A DNA stretch of 64,000 nt from Edwardsiella ictaluri ATCC 33202 (GTDB lineage Bacteria; Pseudomonadota; Gammaproteobacteria; Enterobacterales; Enterobacteriaceae): NCBI RefSeq assembly GCF_000264785.1, contig NZ_AFJI01000088.1:39165-103164 (forward strand). The letters run 5' to 3'. Both the position numbers and the translations under genes were made by a program. Of this stretch, positions 48,363 through 57,900 are shown piece after piece. Below the pieces are notes generated by a model, which saw only the letters and a program-made list of their open reading frames with translations, was not told the origin of the DNA and ran no database searches. Within the stretch, counting starts at the first letter, position 1. The number at the start of each line of letters is the position of its first letter.

Positions 48363-48809
48363 TTACAGGGATGGGGTTGGCTGTTTTTGCCAGACCAGCT
48401 TGGCTGTAATCCTCTTGCCATCGATACCGAGCTGCGGTAGGGTATCAATGGTTAATATATCATCTTGCAACGTAATTTTCCGTTGTAACTGCAAGCCGAC
48501 CCAAGCGGGTTTCCAAGCAATATCAATGTAGAAGTCGCAGAGGTCGTCATGCAGTACAAACCTACCCATATAGGCCATCATATTTTCATACAGTAACTTT
48601 TCCCTGATATCAGTTTCGTTTTCTGCTATTTGATGTTGGCGCTCAGCAGTAATAATAACGGTGACGCAATGATCCTGCGTGAAGGTAATCGCACCCTGCG
48701 GCTGATTTCCCATAATATTACTCTCGATGCCACTCTCCAGAACCGTATGTTTAAAAGAGCGTAGACGCCATGTTCCATATAGATCATTTGCTTTCATATT
48801 TGACTCCAT
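48363..48809 (-). CDS. Lipocalin-like domain protein
   Basis: A 148-residue protein of the lipocalin-like (PF13924-type) family. 'LYGTWRLRSFKHTV' at the start and 'GNQPQGAITFTQDHCVTVIITAER' are typical, and the rest forms alternating strands ('RFVLHDDLCDFYIDIAWKPAWVG'). No signal peptide. Members are poorly characterised and often sit beside small-molecule oxidoreductases or transporters. Cotranscription with the MFS pump suggests that it binds the exported molecule or a relative. Confidence 0.75.
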   Translation of the reverse strand: MESNMKANDLYGTWRLRSFKHTVLESGIESNIMGNQPQGAITFTQDHCVTVIITAERQHQIAENETDIREKLLYENMMAYMGRFVLHDDLCDFYIDIAWKPAWVGLQLQRKITLQDDILTIDTLPQLGIDGKRITAKLVWQKQPTPSL

Positions 48810-48976
48810 AATGAGGATAGCGCGAAGAAACGATGATGGTTACCTCGGCTATAGCGGTGTCTATGCCACTGAATCAATGACATAGACAGTAATGTTTTAT
48901 CCGTCATTATAAAAGAAGACATGGCGTGTTAATGCTGCAATAATGTAGTGATACATAGACAAGTTTGCAGCATGTT

Positions 48977-49864
48977 ATGAATTGGGATGATACGCAGTAC
49001 TTATTGGCATTAGCCAGAGAGAAAACTTTACGTAAAGCCGCCGCACGTTTATTTGTTGATCAGGCGACTGTGGCGAGACGAATCGTAGTTTTGGAGAATC
49101 AACTTAAATGTAAACTTTTTCTAAGAAGTAATAAAGGATATGAATTAACCCCTGTGGGGAATAGTGCTGTTGATGAGGCGGAGAACGTTGAACGGGCCGT
49201 AGCATTGTTGGTCAAAAAGGTGACGGACTATGACCAACAGTTAAGTGGGGATGTTGTTATTTCTACTACCGACTCAGTCGCGGTCGACTTCATTACTACG
49301 GCAGTAAAAGAGTTAGGCATGTTGGCACCAGGAATTAGAATCAAACTGGATGCGAGTACGGCGCTGTGTGATATGACACGCCGCGGTGTCGATATTGCTA
49401 TTCGAAATATTCGACCTAATACGCCGGATCTGGTGACTAAGCAGCTATTGACCTCTCCGATGAAGCTGTATGCGAGTGCCGAATATGTGCAGACACATGG
49501 GTATCCTGATGGCCCCTCGCCGCTGGATGATCGGGATGTGGTGATCTATGCGCCAATGCTGGCTCACTGTTCAAGTACGTTGTTCGGATTGTCATTAGAA
49601 CATGCGCGCATCGCATTTTTAGCGGATAGCAGCCTATTGCTCAGAGATGCCATAAAGAAAGGGATCGGCGTAGGTTTTCTCCCGGCATTCATGGCGGAAA
49701 GAGATCATCTAGTCGCGCTTCTGGATGCGGATGAAACGAACAGTAACTATGAGCTATGGCTAGTGACCCATACGGACACACTGAATAGTGCACGGATACA
49801 AATCGTCATGAAAACGTTGAACAAACTCTTTTATCCTTTCCAGAAATGGCCCACACCACGGTAG
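48977..49864 (+). CDS. LysR-family transcriptional regulator
   Basis: A 295-residue regulator. The N-terminal winged helix-turn-helix is 'DDTQYLLALAREKTLRKAAARLFVDQATVARRIVVLENQL' (residues about 4-43), followed by the periplasmic-binding-like effector domain. I chose the ATG at 48977 (MNWDDTQYL), which fits the family; a TTG four codons upstream is possible. It is divergent from the lipocalin-like/MFS pair and is likely its regulator. The inducer is unknown. Confidence 0.88.
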   Translation: MNWDDTQYLLALAREKTLRKAAARLFVDQATVARRIVVLENQLKCKLFLRSNKGYELTPVGNSAVDEAENVERAVALLVKKVTDYDQQLSGDVVISTTDSVAVDFITTAVKELGMLAPGIRIKLDASTALCDMTRRGVDIAIRNIRPNTPDLVTKQLLTSPMKLYASAEYVQTHGYPDGPSPLDDRDVVIYAPMLAHCSSTLFGLSLEHARIAFLADSSLLLRDAIKKGIGVGFLPAFMAERDHLVALLDADETNSNYELWLVTHTDTLNSARIQIVMKTLNKLFYPFQKWPTPR

Positions 49865-49996
49865 ATGATCCCGCCCAATCGCTAGAGCGGCCATAGGTGC
49901 GTGCGGTGAGGCGTCGTTCTGCCTTATATGCCCCCGTCTGTGGCCATCTTGCTGCATTTATCTCGTTCGCTTATCACGGGGATGACCTAAAACGGT

Positions 49997-50028
49997 GAGC
50001 CTGCTTTCGCGCCTGCGACAGCAGGCTC
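49997..50028. terminator. Possible shared terminator between LysR gene and ybjT
   Basis: Nine-base perfect arms (49997-50005 and 50020-50028, GAGCCTGCT and its complement) form a hairpin between two convergent genes. No strong U-run follows. Confidence 0.4.
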
Positions 50029-50071
50029 AGGAGTGGCGGCTACCGGGTCTGTGCCTGCCTATCCACTTGAC

Positions 50072-51601
50072 TTACTCACCGGGGGCGTTGCCCGCCCCCC
50101 TGGCCACTTCAGAGGCGCCTGGTGTGCCGTCAAGCGTCGCGCTGCGGCTATCGCTGCCCGGCGTCGGCTGGGCATCGTCCCAGGCTTCGGCCAGCTCGAC
50201 GATGCGCCGTGCCATGCCGCGAAAGATAAACAGGTGCGCTGGCATCATGGCAAACCAGTACAGCAGGCCGGAAAAACCGGCGGGATGCCACCAGGCGCGT
50301 ACGTCCAGTGTGCGTAGGCCGTTGTGCTCGTCCAGGGTGAAGCTGAGACGTCCCAGCCCCGGTGCCTTCATCCCAAACAGCAGGGTCAACTGATGCCCGG
50401 GCCGCAGGGCGATCACTCTCCAGCCGTCGATGAGATCGCCTATCTGCAAGGTTTGGCGCGCCGGACGGCCATAGGTGATCCGGTTGCCGGTGAGATCGTC
50501 AAGGCGGGCGCGGATCTGCCACAGCGGGTTGGCAAAGAAGTAGCCATTGTCGCCGCCGATCTGTTGTACCACATGCCACAGCGCCCGGCGCGAGGCGGAG
50601 GTCTCGATTTGGCACCCCGCCTGTTTAGGGTAGAAACCGTAGCCCGGCCGCCAACGGGCCAGCGCCTGGGTGTCGTAGCCCCAATCGGCGCAGTCGACCA
50701 CCTCGCGCTCGCGGGCAAGAGTGTCGCTCAGCGCGCGATCAAAGCCGATCAGCGTCTGCGGGATCAACTGGGTGATCGCCGCATCGTCGGCCGGGAGATC
50801 GTGCTTTAGCCCTTCGATCAGCGCGCGGGCGATGCTGGTGGGAACGGAGGTGATCAGGTGCAGGAAATAGACCGAGATCAACCGGGTGGGGATCGGCAAC
50901 GGGATCATCCAGCGCCGCTTGCCGCTGACGCGGATAAAGCGCTCGAACATGGTCTGATAGCTGATGTATTCGGGGCCGGCGACTTCGAACACCCGGTTGT
51001 CGCTGTCCGGCAGACTCGCCAGCGCGCAGAGGTAGGTCAGCAGGTTCTCCAGCGCGATGGGCGCGCTTTTGGAGCGCACCCAGAGCGGCGGCGTCAGGAT
51101 GGCCAGATTATAGACCATGTCACGCATCACCTCGAAGGCCGCGGAGCCGGGTCCGATGACGATCCCGGAGCGGACCTCGGTGACCGGCACTCCGCTGGTG
51201 CGTAGGATTTCGCCGGTCTCACGCCGTGCGGCCAGGTGACGTGAAGGATCGTCGGGTGGCTGCAGCGCCCCGAGAAAGATCACCTGCTGGACGCGTGAGA
51301 TGCTCAACGCGCGGCTGACGTTTTGCGCCGCCTGGAGCTCGGCGCGTACGAAGTCATCGCCGTCCCTCATGGCATGCACCAGATAGTAGACCAGATCGAT
51401 GCCATCCAGCGCCGTGCTCAGGCTCTGCGGCTGGTAGAGATCGACATACTGACATTCGACGCCGGGCCAGTTACGCTCTTGCAGCCAGCGAATACGGCGC
51501 GCAGCGGCGCGCACATGATGCCCCTGGGCGCACAGTTGGGGGATCAGATGTTGGCCGATGTAGCCGCTGGCGCCTAATACCAGAATACGCAATCCGCGCA
51601 T
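50072..51601 (-). CDS. ybjT: NAD(P)-binding SDR-like protein with DUF2867 domain, YbjT
   Basis: A 509-residue protein. The N-terminal Rossmann domain starts 'RILVLGASGYIGQHLIPQL', and the C-terminal half is the DUF2867 domain ('LTLLFGMKAPGLGRLSFTLDEHNGLRTLDVRAWWHPAGFSGLLYW'). It aligns with E. coli YbjT (476 residues) but has a low-complexity C-terminal tail of about 35 residues rich in Gly, Ala, Ser and Pro. I chose the ATG at 51601, which has a GAGGTG ribosome site. Function unknown. It lies 21 bases after ltaE, as in the E. coli order. Confidence 0.9.
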   Translation of the reverse strand: MRGLRILVLGASGYIGQHLIPQLCAQGHHVRAAARRIRWLQERNWPGVECQYVDLYQPQSLSTALDGIDLVYYLVHAMRDGDDFVRAELQAAQNVSRALSISRVQQVIFLGALQPPDDPSRHLAARRETGEILRTSGVPVTEVRSGIVIGPGSAAFEVMRDMVYNLAILTPPLWVRSKSAPIALENLLTYLCALASLPDSDNRVFEVAGPEYISYQTMFERFIRVSGKRRWMIPLPIPTRLISVYFLHLITSVPTSIARALIEGLKHDLPADDAAITQLIPQTLIGFDRALSDTLAREREVVDCADWGYDTQALARWRPGYGFYPKQAGCQIETSASRRALWHVVQQIGGDNGYFFANPLWQIRARLDDLTGNRITYGRPARQTLQIGDLIDGWRVIALRPGHQLTLLFGMKAPGLGRLSFTLDEHNGLRTLDVRAWWHPAGFSGLLYWFAMMPAHLFIFRGMARRIVELAEAWDDAQPTPGSDSRSATLDGTPGASEVARGAGNAPGE

Positions 51602-51622
51602 GCACACCTCGCAGGGAATCAA

Positions 51623-52675
51623 TTAGCCGTAAGGGGTTGGGGCCGGCACCGCGCCGTTCGCCGGACGATACGCCTGACGGAAGGTGTGCCACAGGGCGAT
51701 CAACCGTTCCAGATCGGCTCGGCTGACATCCAGATGTGTCACCAGGCGGGTGGTGGCTGCCGCGCTGATCAGGATGCCGTGGCGCTGCATCCAGGGGCCG
51801 AGTGCGGCGGCCTCGTCGGCAGGCATGCGAACGAACAGCATGTTGGTCTGGGCGCCGGGAGGCAGCAGCGTCAATCCTAACTCCTGCACGGCCTGCGCCA
51901 GCCAGGCGGCGTTGGCGTGGTCGTCGCGCAGGCGTTCGACGTTATGGCGCAGGGCGTAGCGCCCGGCCTCCGCCAGAATACCGGCCTGACGCATGGCGCC
52001 ACCGGTCATCTTGCGCCAGCGACGTGCACGCTGAATAAACTCGGCATCGGCGCACAGGAGGGAGCCGACCGGTGCCCCAAGCCCCTTGGACAGACAGACA
52101 GTCAGGGTATCGCAGTATTGGGTCAGGGCCGTCAGCGGCACGTCAAGGGCCACCGCTGCGTTCATGATGCGGGCGCCGTCGATGTGTAGCGCCAGCCCCT
52201 TCTCACGGCTGAATGTCCAGGCCTGCGCCAGATAGTCCAGTGGCAGCACCTTACCGTTATGGGTGTTTTCCAGACTGAGCAGACGGCTGCGGGCAAAATG
52301 GAAGTCGTCCGGTTTTATCACCGCTGCCACGTTATCCAGGGGCAGGGTGCCATCTGCGGCGGCATCGATGGGCTGGGGCTGGATACTGCCGAGCACAGCC
52401 GCGCCACCGGCCTCATACAGGTAGTTATGGGCCTTCTGCCCGACGATATACTCATCACCGCGCTGGCAGTGGCTCAGCAGTGCCACCAGATTGGCCTGGG
52501 TGCCGCTGGGCAGAAACAGCGCCGCCGCTTTACCGCTCAGCTCGGCGGCCTCCTGCTCCAGGCGGTTGACGCTGGGATCGTCGCCGTAGACATCATCACC
52601 GACGTCGGCGCGTGACATGGCCAGACGCATAGCCTCGCTCGGGCGGGTAACGGTATCGCTGCGCAGATCTAACAT
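51623..52675 (-). CDS. ltaE: Low-specificity L-threonine aldolase
   Basis: A PLP enzyme that cleaves L-threonine and L-allo-threonine to glycine and acetaldehyde. The start MLDLRSDTVTRPSEAM (52675) matches the family. 'ADVGDDVYGDDPSVNRLE' and 'LFLPSGTQANLVALL' are substrate- and PLP-site segments, and the PLP lysine lies in 'TVCLSKGLGAPVGS'. 350 residues, against 333 in E. coli, because of a longer C-terminus. Upstream in-frame ATG codons are rejected as lacking similarity. Confidence 0.94.
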   Translation of the reverse strand: MLDLRSDTVTRPSEAMRLAMSRADVGDDVYGDDPSVNRLEQEAAELSGKAAALFLPSGTQANLVALLSHCQRGDEYIVGQKAHNYLYEAGGAAVLGSIQPQPIDAAADGTLPLDNVAAVIKPDDFHFARSRLLSLENTHNGKVLPLDYLAQAWTFSREKGLALHIDGARIMNAAVALDVPLTALTQYCDTLTVCLSKGLGAPVGSLLCADAEFIQRARRWRKMTGGAMRQAGILAEAGRYALRHNVERLRDDHANAAWLAQAVQELGLTLLPPGAQTNMLFVRMPADEAAALGPWMQRHGILISAAATTRLVTHLDVSRADLERLIALWHTFRQAYRPANGAVPAPTPYG

Positions 52676-53145
52676 GGGGTACTCCTTGGTCGGCAAAATC
52701 CATGGGGAAATTCCTGTTGTATCATGCTGTCGGCAGAGTGCCAAAAGAAAAAGCGGCGAAAAAAGTCGCAACGAGAGGAGGTAGGTTCTCACTGTCATAT
52801 GTTTTACCAGACTTTTCGCATTACCCATGATAACCATCTCAGCCGAGAAGAGTGCCAATAAGTGATTTTCTCTTGTTTTTTCTGCTGTTAATTAAAGGCC
52901 GCATGCCTGCAATCGGTCTGCCATTTCTGGTAGACTTACCGTCACTTTGAGGTTGTGCCAATCTCCCCGAACCATCACGAGCCAATGCCGATTTGATCGT
53001 CGTGATAAAGGGTTGGCGATACTCCTCCACCTGAAGTCCGCTATCGCTTCCCATCATCCGGCAAAACCAAGGGCCATGCGTATGCGGTGAATCCCTCAGG
53101 CCCCACTTTTTGCATTCCGGGGTAACCCGGAGACAGGAAAACAAC
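52676..53145. other. Junction between ltaE and the restriction operon
   Basis: 470 bases. The left part holds the ltaE promoter region. The right part precedes hsdM and must hold its promoter. Open frames here are not supported. This is the left boundary of the inserted restriction locus; no attachment repeat was identified against the right boundary at 60934-61105. Confidence 0.5.
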
Positions 53146-55554
53146 ATGGATCACAGTGTTCATAACAAACTCGTCTCTTTTATCTGGAACATCGCCGACG
53201 ACTGCCTGCGCGACGTTTACGTCCGTGGCAAATACCGTGATGTGATCTTGCCGATGGTGGTATTGCGCCGCCTGGATACCCTGCTCGAACCCACCAAGGA
53301 AGCGGTTCTGGAAGAGGTCCGCTTCCAGCAGCAGGAGATGAACGCAGTTGAACTGGACGAAGAGCCGCTCAAGGCCGCCTCTGGCTATGTCTTCTACAAC
53401 ATCTCCAAGTGGACGCTCAAATCCCTGTTGAACGCAGCCACCAACAACCAGCAAATTCTGCTGGCAAACGTCAATGAATACCTCAACGGCTTCAGCGATA
53501 ACGTCACGGAGATCGTCAACTGCTTTAACCTCAGGGCGCAGATCCGCCATATGGCTGACAAGCAGGTGCTGCTCGATGTGATCGAGAAGTTCGTCTCCCC
53601 CTATATCAACCTCACCCCCAACGATATTGAAGATCCGGAAGGTAACAAGCTGCCTGCGCTGACCAACCTTGGGATGGGGTATGTGTTTGAAGAGCTAATC
53701 CGCAAATTCAACGAAGAGAACAACGAGGAGGCCGGGGAACACTTCACCCCGCGCGAGGTGATCGAACTGATGACCCACCTGGTATTTGATCCTATCAAGG
53801 ATCAACTGCCGCTCACCATGACGATCTATGACCCCGCCTGTGGCAGCGGCGGTATGCTGACCGAATCCCAGGGCTTTATCGCAGAGAAGTACCCAGCTAC
53901 CGGTGTCAGCCGTGATATTTACCTCTATGGCAAGGAGATCAACGACGAGACTTATGCGATTTGTAAGTCCGACATGATGATCCGGGGCAATGACCCGGCC
54001 AACATTAAGGTGGGCTCCACCCTGTCCACCGATGAATTCTCCCATATGCGCTTTGACTTTATGCTCTCCAACCCACCCTACGGCAAAAGCTGGGCCTCAG
54101 AGCAAAAACACATCAAAGATGGCAACGAGGTGATCGACAGCCGCTTCAAGGTAAAACTGGCCGATTACTGGGGTGTGGTCGCTCCCAAAGACTGTGATGC
54201 CACCCCGCGCTCCAGCGATGGTCAGCTGCTGTTCCTGATGGAGATGGTCAACAAGATGAAATCCCCATCGGTAAGCCCGCTGGGCAGCCGAATCGCCTCG
54301 GTGCATAACGGCTCCAGCCTGTTTACCGGCGATGCGGGCAGTGGCGAGAGCAATATCCGTCGCTACCTTATCGAAAACGACATGCTCGAGGCGATTGTCC
54401 AGCTGCCGAACAACCTGTTTTATAACACCGGCATCACCACCTATATCTGGTTGCTGAACAACCACAAGCCTGCCTCTCGCCAAGGCAAGGTGCAGCTTAT
54501 CGATGCCAGCCTGCTCTATCGCAAGCTGCGCAAGAATCTGGGCGAAAAAAATTGCGAACTCTCTCCCGAACATATCGAGGAGATCACCCAAACTTGCCTC
54601 GCCTGTGCCAATGTAGAGCGCCAGCTGGATAGCAATAACGATCCGGTCGGCATCGCCAGCAAGGTGTTTAAAAACGAGGACTTTGGTTACTACAAGGTGA
54701 CAGTAGAGCGCCCGGATCGTCGCAAGGCCCAGTTCAGTAGTGAACGTCTCAACGCCCTGCGTTTTGATAAATCCTTACACGAGGTGATGGCACACTGCTT
54801 TGCTGAGTATGGCGAGCAGGTCTATCAGGAGGGGGGCCTGACCCGCCACAGCAAGCCGATCCTGGAGTGGTGCGAGAAAAATGAGATAAGTCTGAACAAC
54901 AAGGCCAAAGAGAAGCTGCAGAGCAGCACTTTCTGGTGCGCGGCCCGCACCCTGTTCGACACGGCGCATACCCTGATGCGGGAGATCGGCGAAGCCGAGT
55001 TTAACGATTTCAACCGGTTTAAGGCCCAGGTTGAGGCAACGCTCAAGGCGCAAAAGCTCAAACTCTCCGTCACAGAAAAAAATGCCCTGTTCAATGCCGT
55101 GAGCTGGTATGACGAAACTGCCGCTAAGGTGGTGAAAAAGGTGGTGAAGCTCAGTGCCGACAAGCTGGGTGAACTGCTGGAGCTCTACAGCTGTGAAGAG
55201 GCCGACCTGCCCGATTTTGGTTACTACCCTTATCCGCCAGAACAAGGGGGCAAAAAAGGCGAGTTCGTTACCTATGAGAGCAGCAGCGATCTGCGCGATA
55301 GCGAATCGGTGCCGCTTACCCAGAGTATCTACCAGTACTTCCTTGACGAGGTCAAGCCCCATGTGGCAGAGGCCTGGCTCAATATGGAGTCGGTCAAGAT
55401 TGGCTATGAGGTGAGTTTTAACAAATATTTCTACCGCCATAAATCGCTGCGTTCACTCGAGACAGTCGCCCAGGAGATCCTGACGCTGGAACAGCAGGCC
55501 GATGGCTTGATTGCCCAGATTTTGGGGCTCACTGCACCCAATACCCAGGCATAA
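53146..55554 (+). CDS. hsdM: Type I restriction-modification system DNA methyltransferase subunit HsdM
   Basis: An adenine-N6 methyltransferase subunit. The HsdM N-terminal helical domain ('LVSFIWNIADDCLRDVYVRGKYRDVILPMVVLRRLD') is followed by the N6-methylase fold with SAM motif 'DPACGSGGM' (near residue 229) and catalytic 'NPPYG' (near 308). At 802 residues it is much longer than classical HsdM (about 520). The extra C-terminal 300 residues end in 'SFNKYFYRHKSLRSLETVAQEILTLEQQADGLI', which recurs in a long-form HsdM group. The ATG at 53146 follows AGGAAAA. Confidence 0.94.
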   Translation: MDHSVHNKLVSFIWNIADDCLRDVYVRGKYRDVILPMVVLRRLDTLLEPTKEAVLEEVRFQQQEMNAVELDEEPLKAASGYVFYNISKWTLKSLLNAATNNQQILLANVNEYLNGFSDNVTEIVNCFNLRAQIRHMADKQVLLDVIEKFVSPYINLTPNDIEDPEGNKLPALTNLGMGYVFEELIRKFNEENNEEAGEHFTPREVIELMTHLVFDPIKDQLPLTMTIYDPACGSGGMLTESQGFIAEKYPATGVSRDIYLYGKEINDETYAICKSDMMIRGNDPANIKVGSTLSTDEFSHMRFDFMLSNPPYGKSWASEQKHIKDGNEVIDSRFKVKLADYWGVVAPKDCDATPRSSDGQLLFLMEMVNKMKSPSVSPLGSRIASVHNGSSLFTGDAGSGESNIRRYLIENDMLEAIVQLPNNLFYNTGITTYIWLLNNHKPASRQGKVQLIDASLLYRKLRKNLGEKNCELSPEHIEEITQTCLACANVERQLDSNNDPVGIASKVFKNEDFGYYKVTVERPDRRKAQFSSERLNALRFDKSLHEVMAHCFAEYGEQVYQEGGLTRHSKPILEWCEKNEISLNNKAKEKLQSSTFWCAARTLFDTAHTLMREIGEAEFNDFNRFKAQVEATLKAQKLKLSVTEKNALFNAVSWYDETAAKVVKKVVKLSADKLGELLELYSCEEADLPDFGYYPYPPEQGGKKGEFVTYESSSDLRDSESVPLTQSIYQYFLDEVKPHVAEAWLNMESVKIGYEVSFNKYFYRHKSLRSLETVAQEILTLEQQADGLIAQILGLTAPNTQA

Positions 55555-55570
55555 GCAGGAGACAATACAG

Positions 55571-56878
55571 ATGACGCTAACTGCCATGCCGAAATATGAT
55601 ACCTATAAAAACTCTGGGGTCGAGTGGATTGAGCAAGTTCCAGAGGGATGGGGGCTCGTAAAAATTAAGAACTACGCTGATGTTTTTAATGGTGATAGTT
55701 TAAATGATAAACAAAAAGCCAAGTATGAATCTGAGGACCAGAGTCATCGCTCATATATTTCATCAAAGGATATAGATGTAAATTACTCAAAAATCAACTA
55801 CCAGAATGGACTACGTATTCCTAAAGGAAGTAGCTATAAGGTTTGCCCATCGAACTCAACTTTAATGTGTATTGAGGGTGGTAGCGCAGGTAAGAAGATT
55901 GCATATACCAATCAAGAGGTTTGCTTTGTTAATAAGCTGGCGTGTTTTTTGGCAAGTAAACGCATTGATAGTCATTTCCTTTATTACTACTTAAGCAGTG
56001 TTACTTTTAAAAGTCAGTTTTTTAACTCAATGACAGGTTTGATCGGTGGGGTTTCAATTTCAGCAATCAAGAATTTTTGGCTTGTATTGCCTTCGCCAAC
56101 TGAACAAGTAGCCATTGCTAGCTTTCTCAGTAAAAAGTTATCTCAAATAGATGAAGCGATTACGACTAAAGAGCAGCAAATTAGCCTGCTAAAAGAGCGC
56201 AAGCAGATCCTGATTCAGCAGGCAGCAACTCAAGGCCTCGACCCCTGTGTACCGATGAAAGATTCCGGTGTTGATTGGATTGGAAAAATTCCAGAACATT
56301 GGCAGGTCATTCGATTTAAAAATTTGTTTTCACAAAGCCGAATCCCTGTTCGGAAAGAAGATGGAGTAGTGACTTCGTATCGAGATGGGCAGGTCACTCT
56401 TCGTTCAAATCGGCGATTAGACGGTTACACAGAAGCCATTATTGAGGGGGGGTATCAGGGTATTCGAAAGGGGCAGCTCGTTCTAAACTCAATGGATGCG
56501 TTTGAAGGTGCTATAGGAGTATCTGAGTCTGATGGTAAGTGTACTCCTGAATACGTAATTTGTGACCCTGTTAGAGCAGATGTCTCCCAATACTATTTCG
56601 CCTATTTGCTTCGTGAGATGGCATTGGCAAAATACATTCAAGTTATCTGCAATGCAGTAAGGCAGCGTGCAGTCAGGATTAGATTTAATAATTTGGCCTC
56701 TAGGTTTATGGTGCTGCCACCTTCTGATGAGCAAGAAAAAATCGTTGAATTTATAGAGTCTGAAAAAGGAAAGATTAATAAGGGGGTTGAACACCTTAAA
56801 GGTCAAATAGAAAAACTAAAGGAATACAAAACCACCCTGATTAATAGTGCCGTCACTGGCAAGATTAAGGTGGTCTAG
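55571..56878 (+). CDS. hsdS: Type I restriction-modification specificity subunit HsdS
   Basis: The 435-residue DNA-recognition subunit. It has two target-recognition repeats, each opening with a similar phrase: 'YDTYKNSGVEWIEQVPEGW' and 'CVPMKDSGVDWIGKIPEHW'. Each repeat ends in a coiled-coil spacer ('EAITTKEQQISLLKERKQILIQQAATQGLD' and 'GVEHLKGQIEKLKEYKTTLINSAVTGKI'). The recognition domains are distinctly AT-richer than hsdM and hsdR, usual for exchangeable specificity modules. It starts 16 bases after hsdM; the start at 55571 is chosen over an overlapping upstream one. Confidence 0.94.
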   Translation: MTLTAMPKYDTYKNSGVEWIEQVPEGWGLVKIKNYADVFNGDSLNDKQKAKYESEDQSHRSYISSKDIDVNYSKINYQNGLRIPKGSSYKVCPSNSTLMCIEGGSAGKKIAYTNQEVCFVNKLACFLASKRIDSHFLYYYLSSVTFKSQFFNSMTGLIGGVSISAIKNFWLVLPSPTEQVAIASFLSKKLSQIDEAITTKEQQISLLKERKQILIQQAATQGLDPCVPMKDSGVDWIGKIPEHWQVIRFKNLFSQSRIPVRKEDGVVTSYRDGQVTLRSNRRLDGYTEAIIEGGYQGIRKGQLVLNSMDAFEGAIGVSESDGKCTPEYVICDPVRADVSQYYFAYLLREMALAKYIQVICNAVRQRAVRIRFNNLASRFMVLPPSDEQEKIVEFIESEKGKINKGVEHLKGQIEKLKEYKTTLINSAVTGKIKVV

Positions 56879-56880
56879 CC

Positions 56881-57885
56881 ATGCCCTATCAACCACCGTT
56901 TCAGCTCACCCACACCATGCTGCGCCATGTGGCCCGTATCGGCGAACTGATTGGCATGTGGAAAGCGGCCAACCAAAACCGGCTGGTGCCAGAGCTGCGC
57001 CGTGGCAATCGCATCAAAACCATTCAGGCCACGCTGGCCGTGGAGCAAAACACCCTGACGCTGGAGCAGGTCACGGCCGTGTTAGAGGGCAAAACCGTGC
57101 TGGGGCTACCCAAAGAGATCCAGGAGGTGCGCAACGCCTTTGCCGCTTATGAAGCGATGGAGCAGTGGTATCCGCATCACATCGACGATTTATTGGCTGC
57201 ACACGCCTTGTTGCTGCATGGCTTGATTGATGATGCCGGTCACTGGCGCAGTAAAGGGGCGGGTATTTATCGCGGTGAACAGCTAGTGCATATGGCCCCA
57301 CCGGCCAGTCAGATCCCGCGCCTGATGGCCGATCTGTTCGACTGGTTAGCGCACACCGATGCCCACCCGCTGATCGCCTCAGCCGCTTTTCACTACGAAT
57401 TTGAATTTATCCATCCGTTTGGTGATGGCAATGGCCGTATCGGGCGCTTGTGGCAAACCCTGATCTTAAGCCACTGGCAACCCATGCTGGCGTTTCTGCC
57501 GGTGGAAACCGTCATCAAACATCGCCAGCAAACTTATTACCAGTTGCTGACCGAATCGGATCAGAAAAGCGATTGCGCCGCCTTGATTGAGTTTTTGCTG
57601 CAAGCGATTGAAGACAGCCTGCAAGACGCCATCCATACCCAATCAGAGGGTAAAGTGCGGGTAGAAACGCAGGTGGAAATGCGGGTACAAACACCGCCCA
57701 AAACCCCGGAACAGATCCTGAGTCTGCTGCAACAGCATCCGCAGATCAGTCTGGCTGAGGTAGCGCAGCGGCTGGGTAAGGCTCCGTCCACTGTCGAGCG
57801 AGCCGTCGCCAAGCTTAAAGCCCAAGGGGCGCTGACATTTATCGGGCCCAAGAAAAACGGCCACTGGCAGATTAACAAGCAATAA
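56881..57885 (+). CDS. Fic-family protein (AMP-transferase type) within the hsd operon
   Basis: A 334-residue Fic protein. The catalytic motif HPFGDGNGR is complete at residues 178-186. An N-terminal helix carries 'TLAVEQN' (residues 51-57), fitting the inhibitory (S/T)xxxE pattern with Glu55, so it looks like a self-inhibited class II Fic. A helix-turn-helix lies near the C-terminus ('ISLAEVAQRLGKAPSTVERAVAKLK', about 288-312). Fic enzymes usually transfer AMP to a target protein; the target is unknown. It starts two bases after hsdS and ends 15 bases before hsdR, so it is co-expressed with them. Confidence 0.93.
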   Translation: MPYQPPFQLTHTMLRHVARIGELIGMWKAANQNRLVPELRRGNRIKTIQATLAVEQNTLTLEQVTAVLEGKTVLGLPKEIQEVRNAFAAYEAMEQWYPHHIDDLLAAHALLLHGLIDDAGHWRSKGAGIYRGEQLVHMAPPASQIPRLMADLFDWLAHTDAHPLIASAAFHYEFEFIHPFGDGNGRIGRLWQTLILSHWQPMLAFLPVETVIKHRQQTYYQLLTESDQKSDCAALIEFLLQAIEDSLQDAIHTQSEGKVRVETQVEMRVQTPPKTPEQILSLLQQHPQISLAEVAQRLGKAPSTVERAVAKLKAQGALTFIGPKKNGHWQINKQ

Positions 57886-57900
57886 CGAGCGGGGATACAG

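Noticed and set aside
52676..52858. Upstream extension of ltaE by 61 residues
   Set aside because: The family start MLDLRSDTVTRP aligns at 52675; the extension has no similarity and overlaps the promoter region.
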